Notes: generated by a model from the sequence alone, not told the origin. DNA of 64,000 nucleotides from Bradyrhizobium guangdongense (GCF_004114975.1 NZ_CP030051.1:62001-126000); one strand, 5' to 3'; numbered from the stretch's first letter, positions 47,312-56,674 are shown. Numbers and translations are program-made.

Positions 47312-47737
47312 ATGTCCGTGAACGTCCTCTACAAGACCAGCGCGAAGGCCACCGGCGGCCGCGACGGCCATGCTGCGACCCTGGATGGCGCGCTCGACGT
47401 CAAGCTCACCACGCCGAAGGAGCTCGGCGGTGGCGGCGGCGCCGGCAACAATCCCGAGCAGCTGTTCGCGGCCGGCTATGCCGCCTGCTTCATCGGCGCG
47501 ATGAAATTCGTGGCCTCGCAGGGCGGCCCGAAGGTCCCGGCCGATACCTCCGTGACCTCGACCGTCGGCATCGGCCCGCGCTCGGAAGGCGGCTTCGGCC
47601 TCGACATCGATCTCGCCGTCTCGCTGCCGGGTCTTGCCCGCGCGGACGCCGAGGCGCTGGTCGCGAAGGCGCACCAGGTGTGCCCGTACTCCAACGCGAC
47701 GCGCGGCAATGTCGACGTCCGCCTGACGGTCGTCTGA
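47312..47737 (+). CDS. ohr: Organic hydroperoxide resistance protein Ohr
   Basis: A 141-residue OsmC/Ohr-fold thiol peroxidase. The two catalytic cysteines are C59 ([12 protein letters not shown]) and C124 ([15 protein letters not shown]), and the [20 protein letters not shown] segment is the Ohr hallmark. It reduces organic and fatty-acid hydroperoxides with lipoamide as reductant. The start follows GAGGAGACGAAA. It is divergent from its regulator ohrR. Confidence 0.96.
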   Translation: MSVNVLYKTSAKATGGRDGHAATLDGALDVKLTTPKELGGGGGAGNNPEQLFAAGYAACFIGAMKFVASQGGPKVPADTSVTSTVGIGPRSEGGFGLDIDLAVSLPGLARADAEALVAKAHQVCPYSNATRGNVDVRLTVV

Positions 47738-47910
47738 TCCGACGGCGGATCGGCTGGCCCGAGATCCCCCTCGGGTCGGCCGCCTCCGCGAGATTTCCCA
47801 CATCGCGGGATTGCGCGGCGGCGCGCATGCGGCCCTACGCGGCAGCCCATTGCTGGCATAAAAAAACCTCGCTAGGCCTGTGGTCGAATATCGACAAGGG
47901 AAGCGAAGGC

Positions 47911-49128
47911 ATGACTGAAGCCGCCAGTTCTGGAGCAGCATTGGGCGCAATGAGCGGACTGCGCGTCATCGACCTCACGCGCGTGCTCGGCGGTCCCTAC
48001 TGCACCCAGATCCTCGCCGACCATGGCGCCGACGTGATCAAGGTCGAGCCGCCCGCGGGCGACGAGGTGCGCGAATGGGGCCCTCCCTTCCACGAGGAAG
48101 ACGCGGCCTATTTCATCGGTATCAACCGAAACAAGCGCTCGATCGGCCTCGATCTCGCTTCCGAAGGCGGTCGCGTCGTACTGCTCAAGATGCTGGAGAC
48201 CGCCGACGTCCTGATCGAGAATTTCAAGCCGGGCACGCTGGAGAAATGGGGCATCGGCAACGATGTGCTGCGCGAAAAATTCCCGCGCCTCGTGCATTGC
48301 CGGATCTGCGGCTTCGGCGCCGACGGCCCGCGCGGCGGCAATCCCGGCTATGATGCCATCATCCAGGCCATGACCGGCATGATCGCGGCAACCGGCTCGG
48401 TCGAGAGCGGACCGATGCGGATCGGCGTGCCGCTGGTCGACATCACCACGGGGCTTTATGCGGCGATCGGCATCCTGATGGCGCTGTCGGAGCGGCAGCG
48501 CTCGGGCAAGGGCCAGTTCCTGGAGACGACGCTTTACGAGACCGGCCTTGCCATCATGCATCCGCACACCGCGAATTATTTCATGCATGGCAAGCCGCCC
48601 TCGCTCACCGGCAACGAGCACCCGAACCTTGTGCCTTACGCGATCTTCCCGACCAAGACCGACAACATCTTCATCGGCGTCGGCAATGACGGCACCTTCC
48701 GTAAGCTCTGCAAGGAAATCGGCAAGCCCGAGCTCGGCACTGACCCGCGCTTCGCCCGCAACAAGGACCGCATCGCCAATCGCGAGGCGCTGCGCGCCGA
48801 ACTTGCGGCCGTGTTCAGCCAGCATGAGGCCGAGCCGCTGTGCAATCGCCTGCTCGCCGCCGGCCTACCGGCAGGGCCCGTGCAGAAGATCGACCAGGCG
48901 CTGACCAATGCGCACACGATCGCGCGCGGCGATATCATCGAGAAGGACTGGTACAAGGGCGTCGCCTCGCCGATCCGGCTCGATCGCAGCAAGCCGAGCC
49001 TGCGCCGTCTGCCGCCGAAGTTCAGCCAGCACTCCCAGGAGGTGCTGGGCGAGTTCGGCTACTCAAAGGCGGACATCGACGCGATGATCGCGCAAGGTGT
49101 AGTCTGCGGCCCCGAGCGCAAGCGCTAG
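47911..49128 (+). CDS. Family III CoA-transferase (CaiB/BaiF type)
   Basis: A 405-residue CoA-transferase. The start MTEAASSGAALGAMSGLRVIDLTRVLGGPYCTQ was taken at ATG 47911 (with GGGAAGCGAAGGC upstream); a longer open frame upstream is not family-like. The catalytic Asp is in GNPGYDAIIQAMTGMI (about residue 155), matching formyl-CoA transferase and BaiF relatives. It moves CoA between organic acids via an aspartyl-CoA anhydride. The substrate is unknown; neighbouring genes (ohr, ugp) give no hint. Alternatives include succinyl-CoA- or crotonobetainyl-CoA-type transferases. Confidence 0.88.
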   Translation: MTEAASSGAALGAMSGLRVIDLTRVLGGPYCTQILADHGADVIKVEPPAGDEVREWGPPFHEEDAAYFIGINRNKRSIGLDLASEGGRVVLLKMLETADVLIENFKPGTLEKWGIGNDVLREKFPRLVHCRICGFGADGPRGGNPGYDAIIQAMTGMIAATGSVESGPMRIGVPLVDITTGLYAAIGILMALSERQRSGKGQFLETTLYETGLAIMHPHTANYFMHGKPPSLTGNEHPNLVPYAIFPTKTDNIFIGVGNDGTFRKLCKEIGKPELGTDPRFARNKDRIANREALRAELAAVFSQHEAEPLCNRLLAAGLPAGPVQKIDQALTNAHTIARGDIIEKDWYKGVASPIRLDRSKPSLRRLPPKFSQHSQEVLGEFGYSKADIDAMIAQGVVCGPERKR

Positions 49129-49272
49129 GGCCTTACCTCCTCATCAAACATGCCGCAGTGCGGCGGGGGCACGCATGTGCACCGCCAACGGATGCGGCTG
49201 CGCGCGGGCGCGTTCGCCTATTTGATGGCTTCCCTTTTCCAGCGCTTGCCGCTTTCGTTTCGGCCGCTTACA

Positions 49273-49290
49273 CAGTCATGTGAACGTCAT
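49273..49290 (+). promoter_or_regulatory. Candidate Pho box upstream of ugpB
   Basis: CAGTCAT-GTGA-ACGTCAT forms two 7-bp direct repeats with an 11-bp period, similar to the PhoB box (CTGTCAT-4-CTGTCAT); three mismatches in total. It lies 64 bp before ugpB. PhoB control of ugp genes under phosphate limitation is known in enteric bacteria and rhizobia. The rest of the 49129-49354 gap shows no gene. Confidence 0.5.
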
Positions 49291-49354
49291 ATGGCGCTGC
49301 TAGCGCAAGCGCTTCTTTTTGACGGCCAAAGGACGGCCAAGGGAGGTTTACTTG

Positions 49355-50674
49355 ATGGCTCTTCGACATTTTGGAGCGGCTGCCGCTGTTGCACTCACGC
49401 TGGGTCTGGGCGCTTCGCCTGCGCTGGCCGTCACTGAAATCCAGTGGTGGCACGCGATGACCGGCGCGAACAACGACGTCATCGTCAAGCTCGCCAACGA
49501 CTTCAACGCATCGCAGAGCGACTACAAGGTCGTCCCGACCTACAAGGGCAGCTATCCCGACACCATGAACGCCGGCATCGCGGCGTTCCGCGCCGGCAAT
49601 GCCCCGCACATCATGCAGGTGTTCGAGGTCGGCACCGCGACCATGATGGCCGCGACCGGCGCCGTGAAGCCCGTTTACAAGCTGATGCAGGAAGCCGGCG
49701 AGAAGTTCGATCCCAAGGCCTATCTGCCTGCGATCACCGGCTACTATTCGACCTCGAAGGGCGAGATGCTGTCCTTCCCCTTCAACTCCTCGTCGACCGT
49801 CATGTGGGTCAATCTCGACGCATTGAAGAAGGCCAATATCGCAGCGGTCCCGAAGACCTGGCCGGAAGTTTTCGAGGACGCCAAGAAGCTGAAGGCTGCT
49901 GGCTATGCGACCTGCGGCTTCTCCGGCTCGTGGGTCACCTGGGTCAATCTCGAGCAGCTCTCGGCCTGGCACAACGTGCCGCTTGCGACCAAGGCCAACG
50001 GCCTCGACGGCTTCGACACCAAGCTCGAGTTCAACGGCCCGCTCCAGGTCAAGCACCTCGAGAACCTCGTCGAGCTGCAGAAGGACAAGACCTACGATTA
50101 CGCCGGCCGCACCAACACCGGCGAAGGCCGCTTCACGTCAGGCGAATGCCCGATCTACCTGACCTCGTCGTCCTTCTTCGGCAACGTCAAGGCGCAGGCC
50201 AAGTTCGCCTTCACCGCCGCGCCGATGCCGTACTATCCTGACGTCAAGGGCGCGCCGCAGAACTCGATCATCGGCGGCGCCTCGCTCTGGATCATGGGCG
50301 GCAAGTCGGCCGAGGAATACAAGGGCGTCGCGAAATTCTTGACGTTCCTCTCGGACACCGACCGCCAGGTCTGGATCCACAAGGAATCGGGCTATCTGCC
50401 GATCACCAAGGCGGCCTACGAGAAGGCCAAGGCCGAGGGCTTCTACAAGGATCAGCCCTATCTCGAGACCCCGCTGCTCGAGCTGACCAACAAGGAGCCG
50501 ACCGAGAACTCCCGCGGTCTGCGCCTCGGCAACATGGTCCAGCTGCGTGATGTCTGGTCGGAAGAGATCGAGCAGGCGCTGGCCGGCAAGAAGACGGCGA
50601 AGCAGGCGCTGGACTCCGCCGTCGAGCGCGGCAACACGATGCTACGTCAGTTCGAAAAAACCGCGACGAAGTGA
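49355..50674 (+). CDS. ugpB: sn-Glycerol-3-phosphate ABC transporter, substrate-binding protein UgpB
   Basis: A 439-residue periplasmic binding protein. The ATG at 49355 follows GGGAGG and starts a Sec signal peptide (MALRHFGAAAAVALTLGLGA, cleavage near ALAV). The UgpB family hallmark TEIQWWHAMTGANNDVIVKL opens the mature protein; GSYPDTMNAGIAAFRAGNAPH and FPFNSSSTVMWVN follow. It binds sn-glycerol-3-phosphate or glycerophosphodiesters and delivers them to UgpAE. It heads the ugpBAEC run, all on the plus strand with small gaps. No ugpQ phosphodiesterase is present in the window. Confidence 0.93.
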   Translation: MALRHFGAAAAVALTLGLGASPALAVTEIQWWHAMTGANNDVIVKLANDFNASQSDYKVVPTYKGSYPDTMNAGIAAFRAGNAPHIMQVFEVGTATMMAATGAVKPVYKLMQEAGEKFDPKAYLPAITGYYSTSKGEMLSFPFNSSSTVMWVNLDALKKANIAAVPKTWPEVFEDAKKLKAAGYATCGFSGSWVTWVNLEQLSAWHNVPLATKANGLDGFDTKLEFNGPLQVKHLENLVELQKDKTYDYAGRTNTGEGRFTSGECPIYLTSSSFFGNVKAQAKFAFTAAPMPYYPDVKGAPQNSIIGGASLWIMGGKSAEEYKGVAKFLTFLSDTDRQVWIHKESGYLPITKAAYEKAKAEGFYKDQPYLETPLLELTNKEPTENSRGLRLGNMVQLRDVWSEEIEQALAGKKTAKQALDSAVERGNTMLRQFEKTATK

Positions 50675-50722
50675 GGCGATGAGCGGCAGGCCGGTAGTCC
50701 GGCCTGCCGCTCACCCGGCACC

Positions 50723-51604
50723 ATGCAGAAGCAGGCCATTTTCAAATCAAAGCTATTGCCTTACGCGCTGGTTGCTCCGCAACTCGCGGTCGTCCTGATT
50801 TTCTTCTACTGGCCGGCCCTGCAGGCGGTTATTCAGTCCTTCCTGCTCCAGGACGCCTTCGGCCTGTCGACGAGCTTCGTCTGGTTCGACAATTACATCG
50901 AGCTGTTCCAGGACCCGGCTTACTTCGAGTCGATCATCCGGACCTTTTTCTTCTCCTTCGCGATCGCGGTGTCGTCACTGTCCTTCGCGCTGCTGCTCGC
51001 GGTGATGGCGGACAAGCCGCTGCGTGGCGTGATGCTTTACCGCACGCTCCTGATCTGGCCGTACGCGGTGGCGCCGCCCGTCGTCGGTGTGCTCTGGATC
51101 TTCATGCTGCATCCCTCTCTCGGTGTACTCGCGCGTTACCTGCGCGCCGCCGGCATCGACTGGAATCCGCTGCTCGACAGCAACCAGGCCGCGACGCTGA
51201 TCATCGTTGCCGCAGCGTGGAAGCAGATCTCGTATAATTTCCTGTTCTTCCTCGCAGGCCTGCAAGCCATTCCGAAAAGCGTGTTCGAGGCCGCCGCGAT
51301 CGACGGCGCGCGCCCGATGCGGCGGTTCTGGACCGTGACCTTCCCGCTGCTGTCGCCGACCATCTTCTTCCTCCTGGTCGTCAACATCGTCTACGCCTTC
51401 TTCGACACCTTCGGCATCATCGACACCATGACCCGTGGCGGTCCGGGAACGTCGACGGTGACGCTGGTCTACAAGGTCTATTCCGACGGCCTGCTCGGCG
51501 GCAATCTCGGCAGCTCGGCGGCGCAATCGGTGATCCTGATGATCCTCGTCATCGTGCTCACGGGAATTCAGTTCCGCTTCGTCGAACGCAAGGTGACCTA
51601 CTGA
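50723..51604 (+). CDS. ugpA: sn-Glycerol-3-phosphate ABC transporter permease UgpA
   Basis: A 293-residue MalF-type permease with six predicted membrane helices; the first is [20 protein letters not shown] (about residues 9-28). The EAA loop that contacts the ATPase is visible as [20 protein letters not shown]. It pairs with UgpE to form the pore. The stop overlaps ugpE's ATG by one base (TGATG). Its identification as UgpA rests on family resemblance and its place after ugpB. Confidence 0.93.
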   Translation: MQKQAIFKSKLLPYALVAPQLAVVLIFFYWPALQAVIQSFLLQDAFGLSTSFVWFDNYIELFQDPAYFESIIRTFFFSFAIAVSSLSFALLLAVMADKPLRGVMLYRTLLIWPYAVAPPVVGVLWIFMLHPSLGVLARYLRAAGIDWNPLLDSNQAATLIIVAAAWKQISYNFLFFLAGLQAIPKSVFEAAAIDGARPMRRFWTVTFPLLSPTIFFLLVVNIVYAFFDTFGIIDTMTRGGPGTSTVTLVYKVYSDGLLGGNLGSSAAQSVILMILVIVLTGIQFRFVERKVTY

Positions 51605-52452
51605 TGGTCGAGCAAGAGGGCATCCGGCGCTACCTCGCCCACATCATCCTCTGGATCGGGATCGCGATCGTCGCCTTCCCCGTCTACATCGCCATCGTCG
51701 CCTCGACTCAGGACAACGCGCTGATCGCCAATGGCCAGATGTCGCTGCTGCCCGGCGGCCACTTCTTCGAAGTCTACTACCAGACCATCTTCGTCGGCAC
51801 GAGCGGCTCGACCCGCGAGCCCGTGGCCAACATGATGCTCAACTCGCTGATCATGGCGCTGCTGATTGCAGTCGGCAAGATCGCGATCTCCATCATCTCG
51901 GCCTATGCGATCGTCTATTTCCGCTTTCCGCTGCGGATGCCGATCTTCTGGCTCATCTTCATCACCTTGATGCTGCCGGTCGAGGTGCGCATCTATCCGA
52001 CCTACAAGATCGTCGCCGATCTGCACATGCTCGACAGCTATGCGGGGCTGGCGCTGCCGCTGATCGCATCGGCCACGGCGACGCTGCTGTTCCGCCAGTT
52101 CTTCATGACGGTGCCGGACGAATTGCTCGAAGCCTCGCGCATCGACGGCGCCGGCCCCTTGCGCTTCTTCTGGGATACGCTGTTGCCGCTGTCCCGCACC
52201 AACATGGCGGCGCTGTTCGTCATCCTCTTCATCCTCGGCTGGAATCAATATCTCTGGCCGCTGCTCATCACCACCCGCGACGACATGCAGACCATCCAGG
52301 TCGGCATCCGCAAGATGATCACGACAACCGACGCACTGACCGAATGGCCGATCGTGATGGCGACCGCCGTGCTGGCCATGCTGCCGCCGGTGTTCGTCGT
52401 CGTCGCCATGCAGAAACTGTTCGTGCGCGGCCTGGTCGAGACGGAAAAGTAA
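51604..52452 (+). CDS. ugpE: sn-Glycerol-3-phosphate ABC transporter permease UgpE
   Basis: A 282-residue MalG-type permease with about six membrane helices. UgpE features are [20 protein letters not shown] and an EAA motif [20 protein letters not shown]; the helix [20 protein letters not shown] follows. The C terminus [11 protein letters not shown] is typical of these permeases. It overlaps ugpA by one base and precedes ugpC by 13 bases. Confidence 0.93.
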   Translation: MVEQEGIRRYLAHIILWIGIAIVAFPVYIAIVASTQDNALIANGQMSLLPGGHFFEVYYQTIFVGTSGSTREPVANMMLNSLIMALLIAVGKIAISIISAYAIVYFRFPLRMPIFWLIFITLMLPVEVRIYPTYKIVADLHMLDSYAGLALPLIASATATLLFRQFFMTVPDELLEASRIDGAGPLRFFWDTLLPLSRTNMAALFVILFILGWNQYLWPLLITTRDDMQTIQVGIRKMITTTDALTEWPIVMATAVLAMLPPVFVVVAMQKLFVRGLVETEK

Positions 52453-52465
52453 GAAGCGAGTTTCT

Positions 52466-53551
52466 ATGGCCAACGTCACCCTGCGCAACGTCCGCAAGAC
52501 CTACACCGGCGGCTTCGAGGCCATCAAAGGCGTCAACGTCGATGTCGCAGACGGGCAGTTCTGCGTGCTGGTCGGACCAAGCGGTTGCGGCAAGTCCACG
52601 CTGCTGCGCATGGTCGCAGGCCTCGAGACCGTGACCGGCGGCGAGATCGACATCGGCGGCCGCGTCGTCAACGAGATCGAGCCCGCCGATCGCGACATCG
52701 CGATGGTGTTTCAGAATTACGCGCTCTACCCGCATATGAGCGTCTTCAACAACATGGCTTACGGCCTGCGCAACCGCGGCATGGCGGAAGCCGAGATCAA
52801 GAGCCGCGTCGAGGAAGCCGCGCGCGTGCTCGAGCTCTCCGCCATGCTGGAGCGCAAGCCGCGCCAGCTCTCCGGCGGCCAGCGCCAGCGCGTCGCCATG
52901 GGCCGCGCCATCGTGCGCCAGCCGAAGGTGTTTCTGTTCGACGAGCCGCTCTCCAACCTCGATGCCAAGCTGCGCATCGCGATGCGCGTCGAGATCCGCA
53001 AATTGCAGCGCCGGCTCAACACCACATCGATCTACGTCACCCACGACCAGTTGGAGGCGATGACGCTCGCCGACATCCTCGTCGTGATGAATGGCGGCGA
53101 AGTCGAGCAGGTCGGCAACCCCCTTGCGATCTACGAGAAGCCGGCGACGACCTTCGTCGCCTCCTTCATCGGCGCGCCGCCGATGAACCTGATGTCGACG
53201 CGCACGGACGAGATCAAATCGCAGCTCGGCGGCAGCGCGGGCGAGGCCGGCATCCTCGGCATCCGCCCGGAGAATTTCGTCATCACCGACCAGACGCCAT
53301 CAGGCGGCGTCGCGTTGTCCCTGACCGTGGAAGCGATCGAGCGCGTCGGCGCCGAGACTTTCGTCTACGGCTCCCGCGAACAGGAAGACCAGCGCGTCGC
53401 GGCCACCCCGGGCGAGCTGCCGCCCGGCGAGGTCATCGTCCGCATTCCCGGAACCGAGGCCCCTGCCATCGGCCAGAAGATCCGTGTCGCCGCTATCCAC
53501 TCCAAGCTACATCTGTTCAGCGGCGACGGCCGGACGCGAATCGAGGCCTGA
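52466..53551 (+). CDS. ugpC: sn-Glycerol-3-phosphate ABC transporter ATPase UgpC
   Basis: A 361-residue ABC ATPase of the MalK/UgpC class. Walker A is [16 protein letters not shown], the signature is [19 protein letters not shown], Walker [17 protein letters not shown] and the switch His in [10 protein letters not shown]. Residues about 240-361 form the OB-type regulatory domain. The chain powers the UgpBAE importer. It lies 13 bases after ugpE with a good ribosome site (AAGAAGCGAG). It ends the operon; a 25-bp dispersed repeat lies 35 bases after the stop. Confidence 0.95.
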   Translation: MANVTLRNVRKTYTGGFEAIKGVNVDVADGQFCVLVGPSGCGKSTLLRMVAGLETVTGGEIDIGGRVVNEIEPADRDIAMVFQNYALYPHMSVFNNMAYGLRNRGMAEAEIKSRVEEAARVLELSAMLERKPRQLSGGQRQRVAMGRAIVRQPKVFLFDEPLSNLDAKLRIAMRVEIRKLQRRLNTTSIYVTHDQLEAMTLADILVVMNGGEVEQVGNPLAIYEKPATTFVASFIGAPPMNLMSTRTDEIKSQLGGSAGEAGILGIRPENFVITDQTPSGGVALSLTVEAIERVGAETFVYGSREQEDQRVAATPGELPPGEVIVRIPGTEAPAIGQKIRVAAIHSKLHLFSGDGRTRIEA

Positions 53552-53585
53552 ATTCTTCCTGAGGGCGGCCGAACGGCAAAGGCCG

Positions 53586-53610
53586 CGAAAACAACCCCAT
53601 GCACAGTAGA
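53586..53610. repeat. 25-bp exact repeat, copy 2
   Basis: Identical to 14526-14550 (core ACAACCCCATGCACAGTAGA), on the same strand, here between ugpC and hsp20. Confidence 0.7.
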
Positions 53611-53699
53611 CGGGGTTCTGTTTTCGTTGAGGTAATTCGCGCGCAGAGCTTCATGACCGGGCAAGGCCGGAAGCAGTGAATCCACAGCCTTCCGCTACG

Positions 53700-53800
53700 T
53701 CCTTGAACCCGCACAGGGATATGCCCATATTGCTGATCAAGGGGTGCCTAGATCGGGCCCCGAAACACCAAAGTCGCTTTCCGCGAGGACTTTGTAAACT
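53700..53800 (+). promoter_or_regulatory. Candidate ROSE-type RNA thermometer in the hsp20 leader
   Basis: The sequence TCGCT (53774-53778) can face AGGA (53786-53789), the presumed Shine-Dalgarno, as in the U(U/C)GCU anti-SD of Bradyrhizobium ROSE elements, allowing a G-G pair. Upstream, GGTGCC..GGGCCCC..CACC (about 53742-53769) can form a further hairpin. Bradyrhizobium small heat-shock genes are known to be controlled by ROSE elements of about this leader length. Not proven. Confidence 0.5.
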
Positions 53801-54226
53801 ATGTCTCGTGTTCCCACGCTCTCCAGTCCGTTCCTTCTGGGCTTCGACGAAATCGAGCGCGTGCTCGACCGCGTCGTCAAAGGCGCCGACGGCTACCCTC
53901 CCTACAATATCGAGAGGTGTGATCGATCGGACGGCCAGCCCGAGCGCTTGCGCATCACGCTGGCGGTCGCCGGCTTCACCCGCGACCAACTCGATGTAAC
54001 CATTGAGGAAAACCAGCTCGTGATCCGCGGGCGGCAGCAGGACGACAAATCCCGGCAATACATCCATCGCGGCATCGCCGCGCGCCACTTCCAGCGCACG
54101 TTCGTGCTGGCCGAGGGGATGCTGGTGCTGGGTGCGGATCTGAAGAACGGGTTGTTGTCGATCGACCTCGCCCGGCCCGAACCGGAGAGGATCGTTAAGA
54201 CAATCGCTATCAATGAGCACGAATAA
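53801..54226 (+). CDS. Small heat-shock protein, Hsp20/IbpA type
   Basis: A 141-residue alpha-crystallin-fold chaperone. The domain core is LRITLAVAGFTRDQLDVTIE then LVIRGRQQDD (about residues 50-80), with HRGIAARHFQRTFVLAEGML and the strand DLKNGLLSIDLARPEPERIV; the A-x-x-x-N-G-L motif is GADLKNGLLSI. The N terminus MSRVPTLSSPFLLGFDEIER is typical of class A rhizobial sHsps. It binds unfolding proteins at high temperature and keeps them refoldable. A DUF1150 gene follows 50 bases later, the usual partner. Confidence 0.93.
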   Translation: MSRVPTLSSPFLLGFDEIERVLDRVVKGADGYPPYNIERCDRSDGQPERLRITLAVAGFTRDQLDVTIEENQLVIRGRQQDDKSRQYIHRGIAARHFQRTFVLAEGMLVLGADLKNGLLSIDLARPEPERIVKTIAINEHE

Positions 54227-54276
54227 TGGAACGAGTAGCGGACTCGACCGCTTAGTTCGTTAGAGGAGTCGAGACC

Positions 54277-54549
54277 ATGAGTGAAGGTCACGTTGCGTTC
54301 GAATACGAAGCCAAGAACGTCTCGCCCGAGACGCTGGCAACCCTGGGCGAAGGCCATATCGCCTATGTGAAGCAGATCCGTTCCGAGGACGTACCGGACC
54401 TGTTCCCCGAGGCGCCGAAGATTGCGCCCGGCCTCAAGCTGTTCGCACTCCACGCCGCCGACGGCACGCCGATCATGTTGACCGACAGCCGCGAAGCCGC
54501 GATCGCCAACGCCTGGAGCAACGAGCTGCAAGCCGTCAGCGTGCACTGA
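54277..54549 (+). CDS. DUF1150 family protein
   Basis: A 90-residue alphaproteobacterial protein. The C-terminal half carries the DUF1150 core (FALHAADGTPIMLTDSREAA then LQAVSVH). DUF1150 genes regularly follow small heat-shock genes in Rhizobiales; the molecular role is unknown. The ATG at 54277 is preceded by GAGGAG. It is followed by a strong hairpin terminator. A diverged copy of its last 75 bases is found at 56655-56729. Confidence 0.85.
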   Translation: MSEGHVAFEYEAKNVSPETLATLGEGHIAYVKQIRSEDVPDLFPEAPKIAPGLKLFALHAADGTPIMLTDSREAAIANAWSNELQAVSVH

Positions 54550-54578
54550 GCGCGCGCTCTCCGGACGAAGTGAGTTTC

Positions 54579-54616
54579 AAACGGGCATGCCTTCAGACGA
54601 AGGCATGCCCGTTTTT
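54579..54616 (+). terminator. Intrinsic terminator after hsp20-DUF1150
   Basis: AAACGGGCATGCCTTC-AGAC-GAAGGCATGCCCGTTT, a perfect 16-bp stem, followed directly by TTC. A very strong stem-loop with T-run. It also faces the convergent tetR gene. Confidence 0.9.
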
Positions 54617-54689
54617 CGTCTTGAGAGATGATGTTTCGGCATTGCTGTCGCGAGCGCTGCAAACCACCCAGAATCCTCCATGAATCCGG

Positions 54690-55271
54690 TCACCTCCTGG
54701 GACCGGCGCAGCTCTGAACACTTGCATCCGCCAGCGCCTCGAATACGGCCGGCGTGCGTTGCAGGCGGGCGATCGTTCGCGCGCCTTCGAGGGCGGCGAC
54801 CAACGCGGCTGCGGTCGAGGATGCGCGCGCGGGCGCGAAACCGCATCCTCGAAAATGCTCCACGATAACCTCGGTTGAATCAATAAATCCGCGCGCGACC
54901 CGCTTGGTCAGATCAGCGTCGAGTGCAGGAAGCTCGTTCGCCAGATTCTGCATGAGACATCCATACTGGAAATCGGAGGCGATCATTTCGGCCGCGAACG
55001 TACTGAAAATCTCACGAACAAACTTCAGGGCATCGCCCGTCGTATTCGCCGAGATGTTTCGCAAGACCGCGATTCGGCTCGCCACGTAATGATCGATTGC
55101 TTCCTCCGCGAGCTGCGCCTTGCCGCGCGGAAAGTGAAAGTAGAACGATCCCTTCGGCGCGCCGCTTTCCTCGATGATCTGGGTCAATCCAGTCGCCGTG
55201 TAGCCCTGGATGCGAAACAGTCGTTCGGCGGTGGCAATCGCGCGAGCGCGGGCATCAGTCTTGCGTGGCAT
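54690..55271 (-). CDS. TetR-family transcriptional repressor
   Basis: A 193-residue protein. The N-terminal helix-turn-helix is readable (TAERLFRIQGYTATGLTQII, then SGAPKGSFYFHFPRGK, residues about 13-50). The C-terminal region (QYGCLMQNLANELPALDADL) resembles the YxaF/LmrA-type TetR_C. It is divergent from the exported hydrolase, and the 86-bp gap between them contains a 43-bp operator with 15-bp perfect arms, so it very likely represses the hydrolase gene and itself. The inducer is unknown. A module of this kind looks acquired (see duplicated flank). Confidence 0.9.
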   Translation of the reverse strand: MPRKTDARARAIATAERLFRIQGYTATGLTQIIEESGAPKGSFYFHFPRGKAQLAEEAIDHYVASRIAVLRNISANTTGDALKFVREIFSTFAAEMIASDFQYGCLMQNLANELPALDADLTKRVARGFIDSTEVIVEHFRGCGFAPARASSTAAALVAALEGARTIARLQRTPAVFEALADASVQSCAGPRR

Positions 55272-55294
55272 GCCGTGAGCGTAACACCTCTCGC

Positions 55295-55322
55295 TTGACG
55301 TTACTATGGTGATCGATATAGT
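55295..55322 (+). promoter_or_regulatory. Candidate promoter of the hydrolase gene
   Basis: TTGACG (55295-55300) and TATAGT (55317-55322) with a 16-bp spacer, 35 bp before the hydrolase ATG. It overlaps the operator at 55300-55342. Confidence 0.6.
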
Positions 55323-55342
55323 ATGGCGATCACCATAGTAAC
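55300..55342. promoter_or_regulatory. 43-bp TetR operator with 15-bp perfect arms
   Basis: GTTACTATGGTGATC (55300-55314) and GATCACCATAGTAAC (55328-55342) are perfect inverted arms around a 13-bp spacer that contains the -10 box. It is centred between the divergent TetR and hydrolase genes; binding would block RNA polymerase directly. Confidence 0.85.
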
Positions 55343-55357
55343 CAGCGTCTCTTTGTC

Positions 55358-56674
55358 ATGCGCCATCCAGTCAGTCCCAAGCCAGCGGCGTCCCGACGAG
55401 CCGTCCTGACGATGGGCGCGGCCGGCCTGGTCGCGACTTTACTTCGACCGGCCCGCGCGAACCCCATGGGAGAAACAGGTTTGGCCACCTCAACATATGG
55501 CGCGGGAACGCTTCCCAAGGGTGTCCGCTCGCGCATGATCCATGAGATCAACGGCCTCGATGTCCATGTTCTCGAGGCCGGTTACGAAAGTCCCGGCCGG
55601 CCACTTGCGCTGCTGCTGCATGGCTTTCCGGACTTGGCTTACGGCTGGCGGCACCTCATCCCGATCCTGGCGGACGCCGGGTACCATGTCGTGGCGCCCG
55701 ACCAGCGGGGATTTGGCCGTACCACCGGCTGGGTGAATAGCTATGACGCCGCTCTCGGACCCTTCAGCCTCCTGAACATGACGCGTGACGCGATCGGGCT
55801 GGTTTCGGCGTTGGGGTATCGGCGCACGGCAATGCTCGTCGGGCACGACTTCGGCTCGCCCGTCGCGGCCTATTGTTCGCTGGCGCGACCTGACGTCTTT
55901 CCCTCGGTGGTGCTGATGAGCGCACCGTTCCCCGGTCCGCCGGCGTTTCCGTTCAACACCGCGAACAGCGAAGCATCGCAGGTGCAACCGAGCAGTGAGA
56001 ATCAAAAGTTGGCGGCCGCGCTGGCGGCGCTCGATCCGCCGAGAGCGTATTACCAACAATATTTGAGCACACGGGGCGCGAACGATGACATGTGGCACCC
56101 CCCACAAGGCTTACATGCGTTTCTTCGCGCGTTTTTCTACGTCAAGAGCGCCGACTGGCCGGGAAACAAGCCGCATCCGCTGAAGTCGCGAAGCGCTGTC
56201 GAACTTGCACAAATGCCGACCTATTACGTCATGGATCTCGGCAAGACGATGCCCGATGCCGTCGCTCCATTCCACCCGTCCGACGCCGAGGTCCAGGCCT
56301 GCAAATGGCTCACCGAGCCGGAGCTTGGCGTGTACACGGAGGAATATGACCGCACCGGCTTTCAAGGCGCCCTGCAGGCATATCGGGTCTATTCCGATCC
56401 TGACCTGAACGCCGAGTTGCGCATGTTTTCGGGCAAAACGATCGATGTCCCCTCGCTTTTCATCGGCGGGATGAGCGATTGGGGCACCTACGCGGCGCCG
56501 GGCGCGCTCGAACTGATGACGACGAAGGCGACAACGAGGATGGCGGGCATCGAGCTGATCGACGGCGCCGGTCATTGGATCCAGCAGGAGCAGCCGCTTC
56601 GTCTCAGCATGCTCCTGCTCGCCTTCATCAAGGGGGCGGGTGGACCGGCCAATCATGTTGACCGACAGCCGTGA
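55358..56674 (+). CDS. Exported alpha/beta hydrolase (epoxide-hydrolase-like), C terminus in duplicated DUF1150 sequence
   Basis: A 438-residue protein. SRRAVLTMGAAGLVATLL (residues 12-29) looks like a twin-arginine signal, then mature ANPMGE. The hydrolase fold shows the oxyanion HGFPD, nucleophile Asp in VGHDFGSPVAAYC, a late acid Asp in GGMSDWGTYAAPG and catalytic His in DGAGHWIQQEQPL; the cap domain lies between. This pattern fits epoxide hydrolases or haloalkane dehalogenases; substrate unknown. The last ten residues (GPANHVDRQP) are encoded in another frame of a DUF1150-like fragment, so the 3' end has been changed by recombination. Divergent from its TetR regulator. Confidence 0.85.
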   Translation: MRHPVSPKPAASRRAVLTMGAAGLVATLLRPARANPMGETGLATSTYGAGTLPKGVRSRMIHEINGLDVHVLEAGYESPGRPLALLLHGFPDLAYGWRHLIPILADAGYHVVAPDQRGFGRTTGWVNSYDAALGPFSLLNMTRDAIGLVSALGYRRTAMLVGHDFGSPVAAYCSLARPDVFPSVVLMSAPFPGPPAFPFNTANSEASQVQPSSENQKLAAALAALDPPRAYYQQYLSTRGANDDMWHPPQGLHAFLRAFFYVKSADWPGNKPHPLKSRSAVELAQMPTYYVMDLGKTMPDAVAPFHPSDAEVQACKWLTEPELGVYTEEYDRTGFQGALQAYRVYSDPDLNAELRMFSGKTIDVPSLFIGGMSDWGTYAAPGALELMTTKATTRMAGIELIDGAGHWIQQEQPLRLSMLLLAFIKGAGGPANHVDRQP

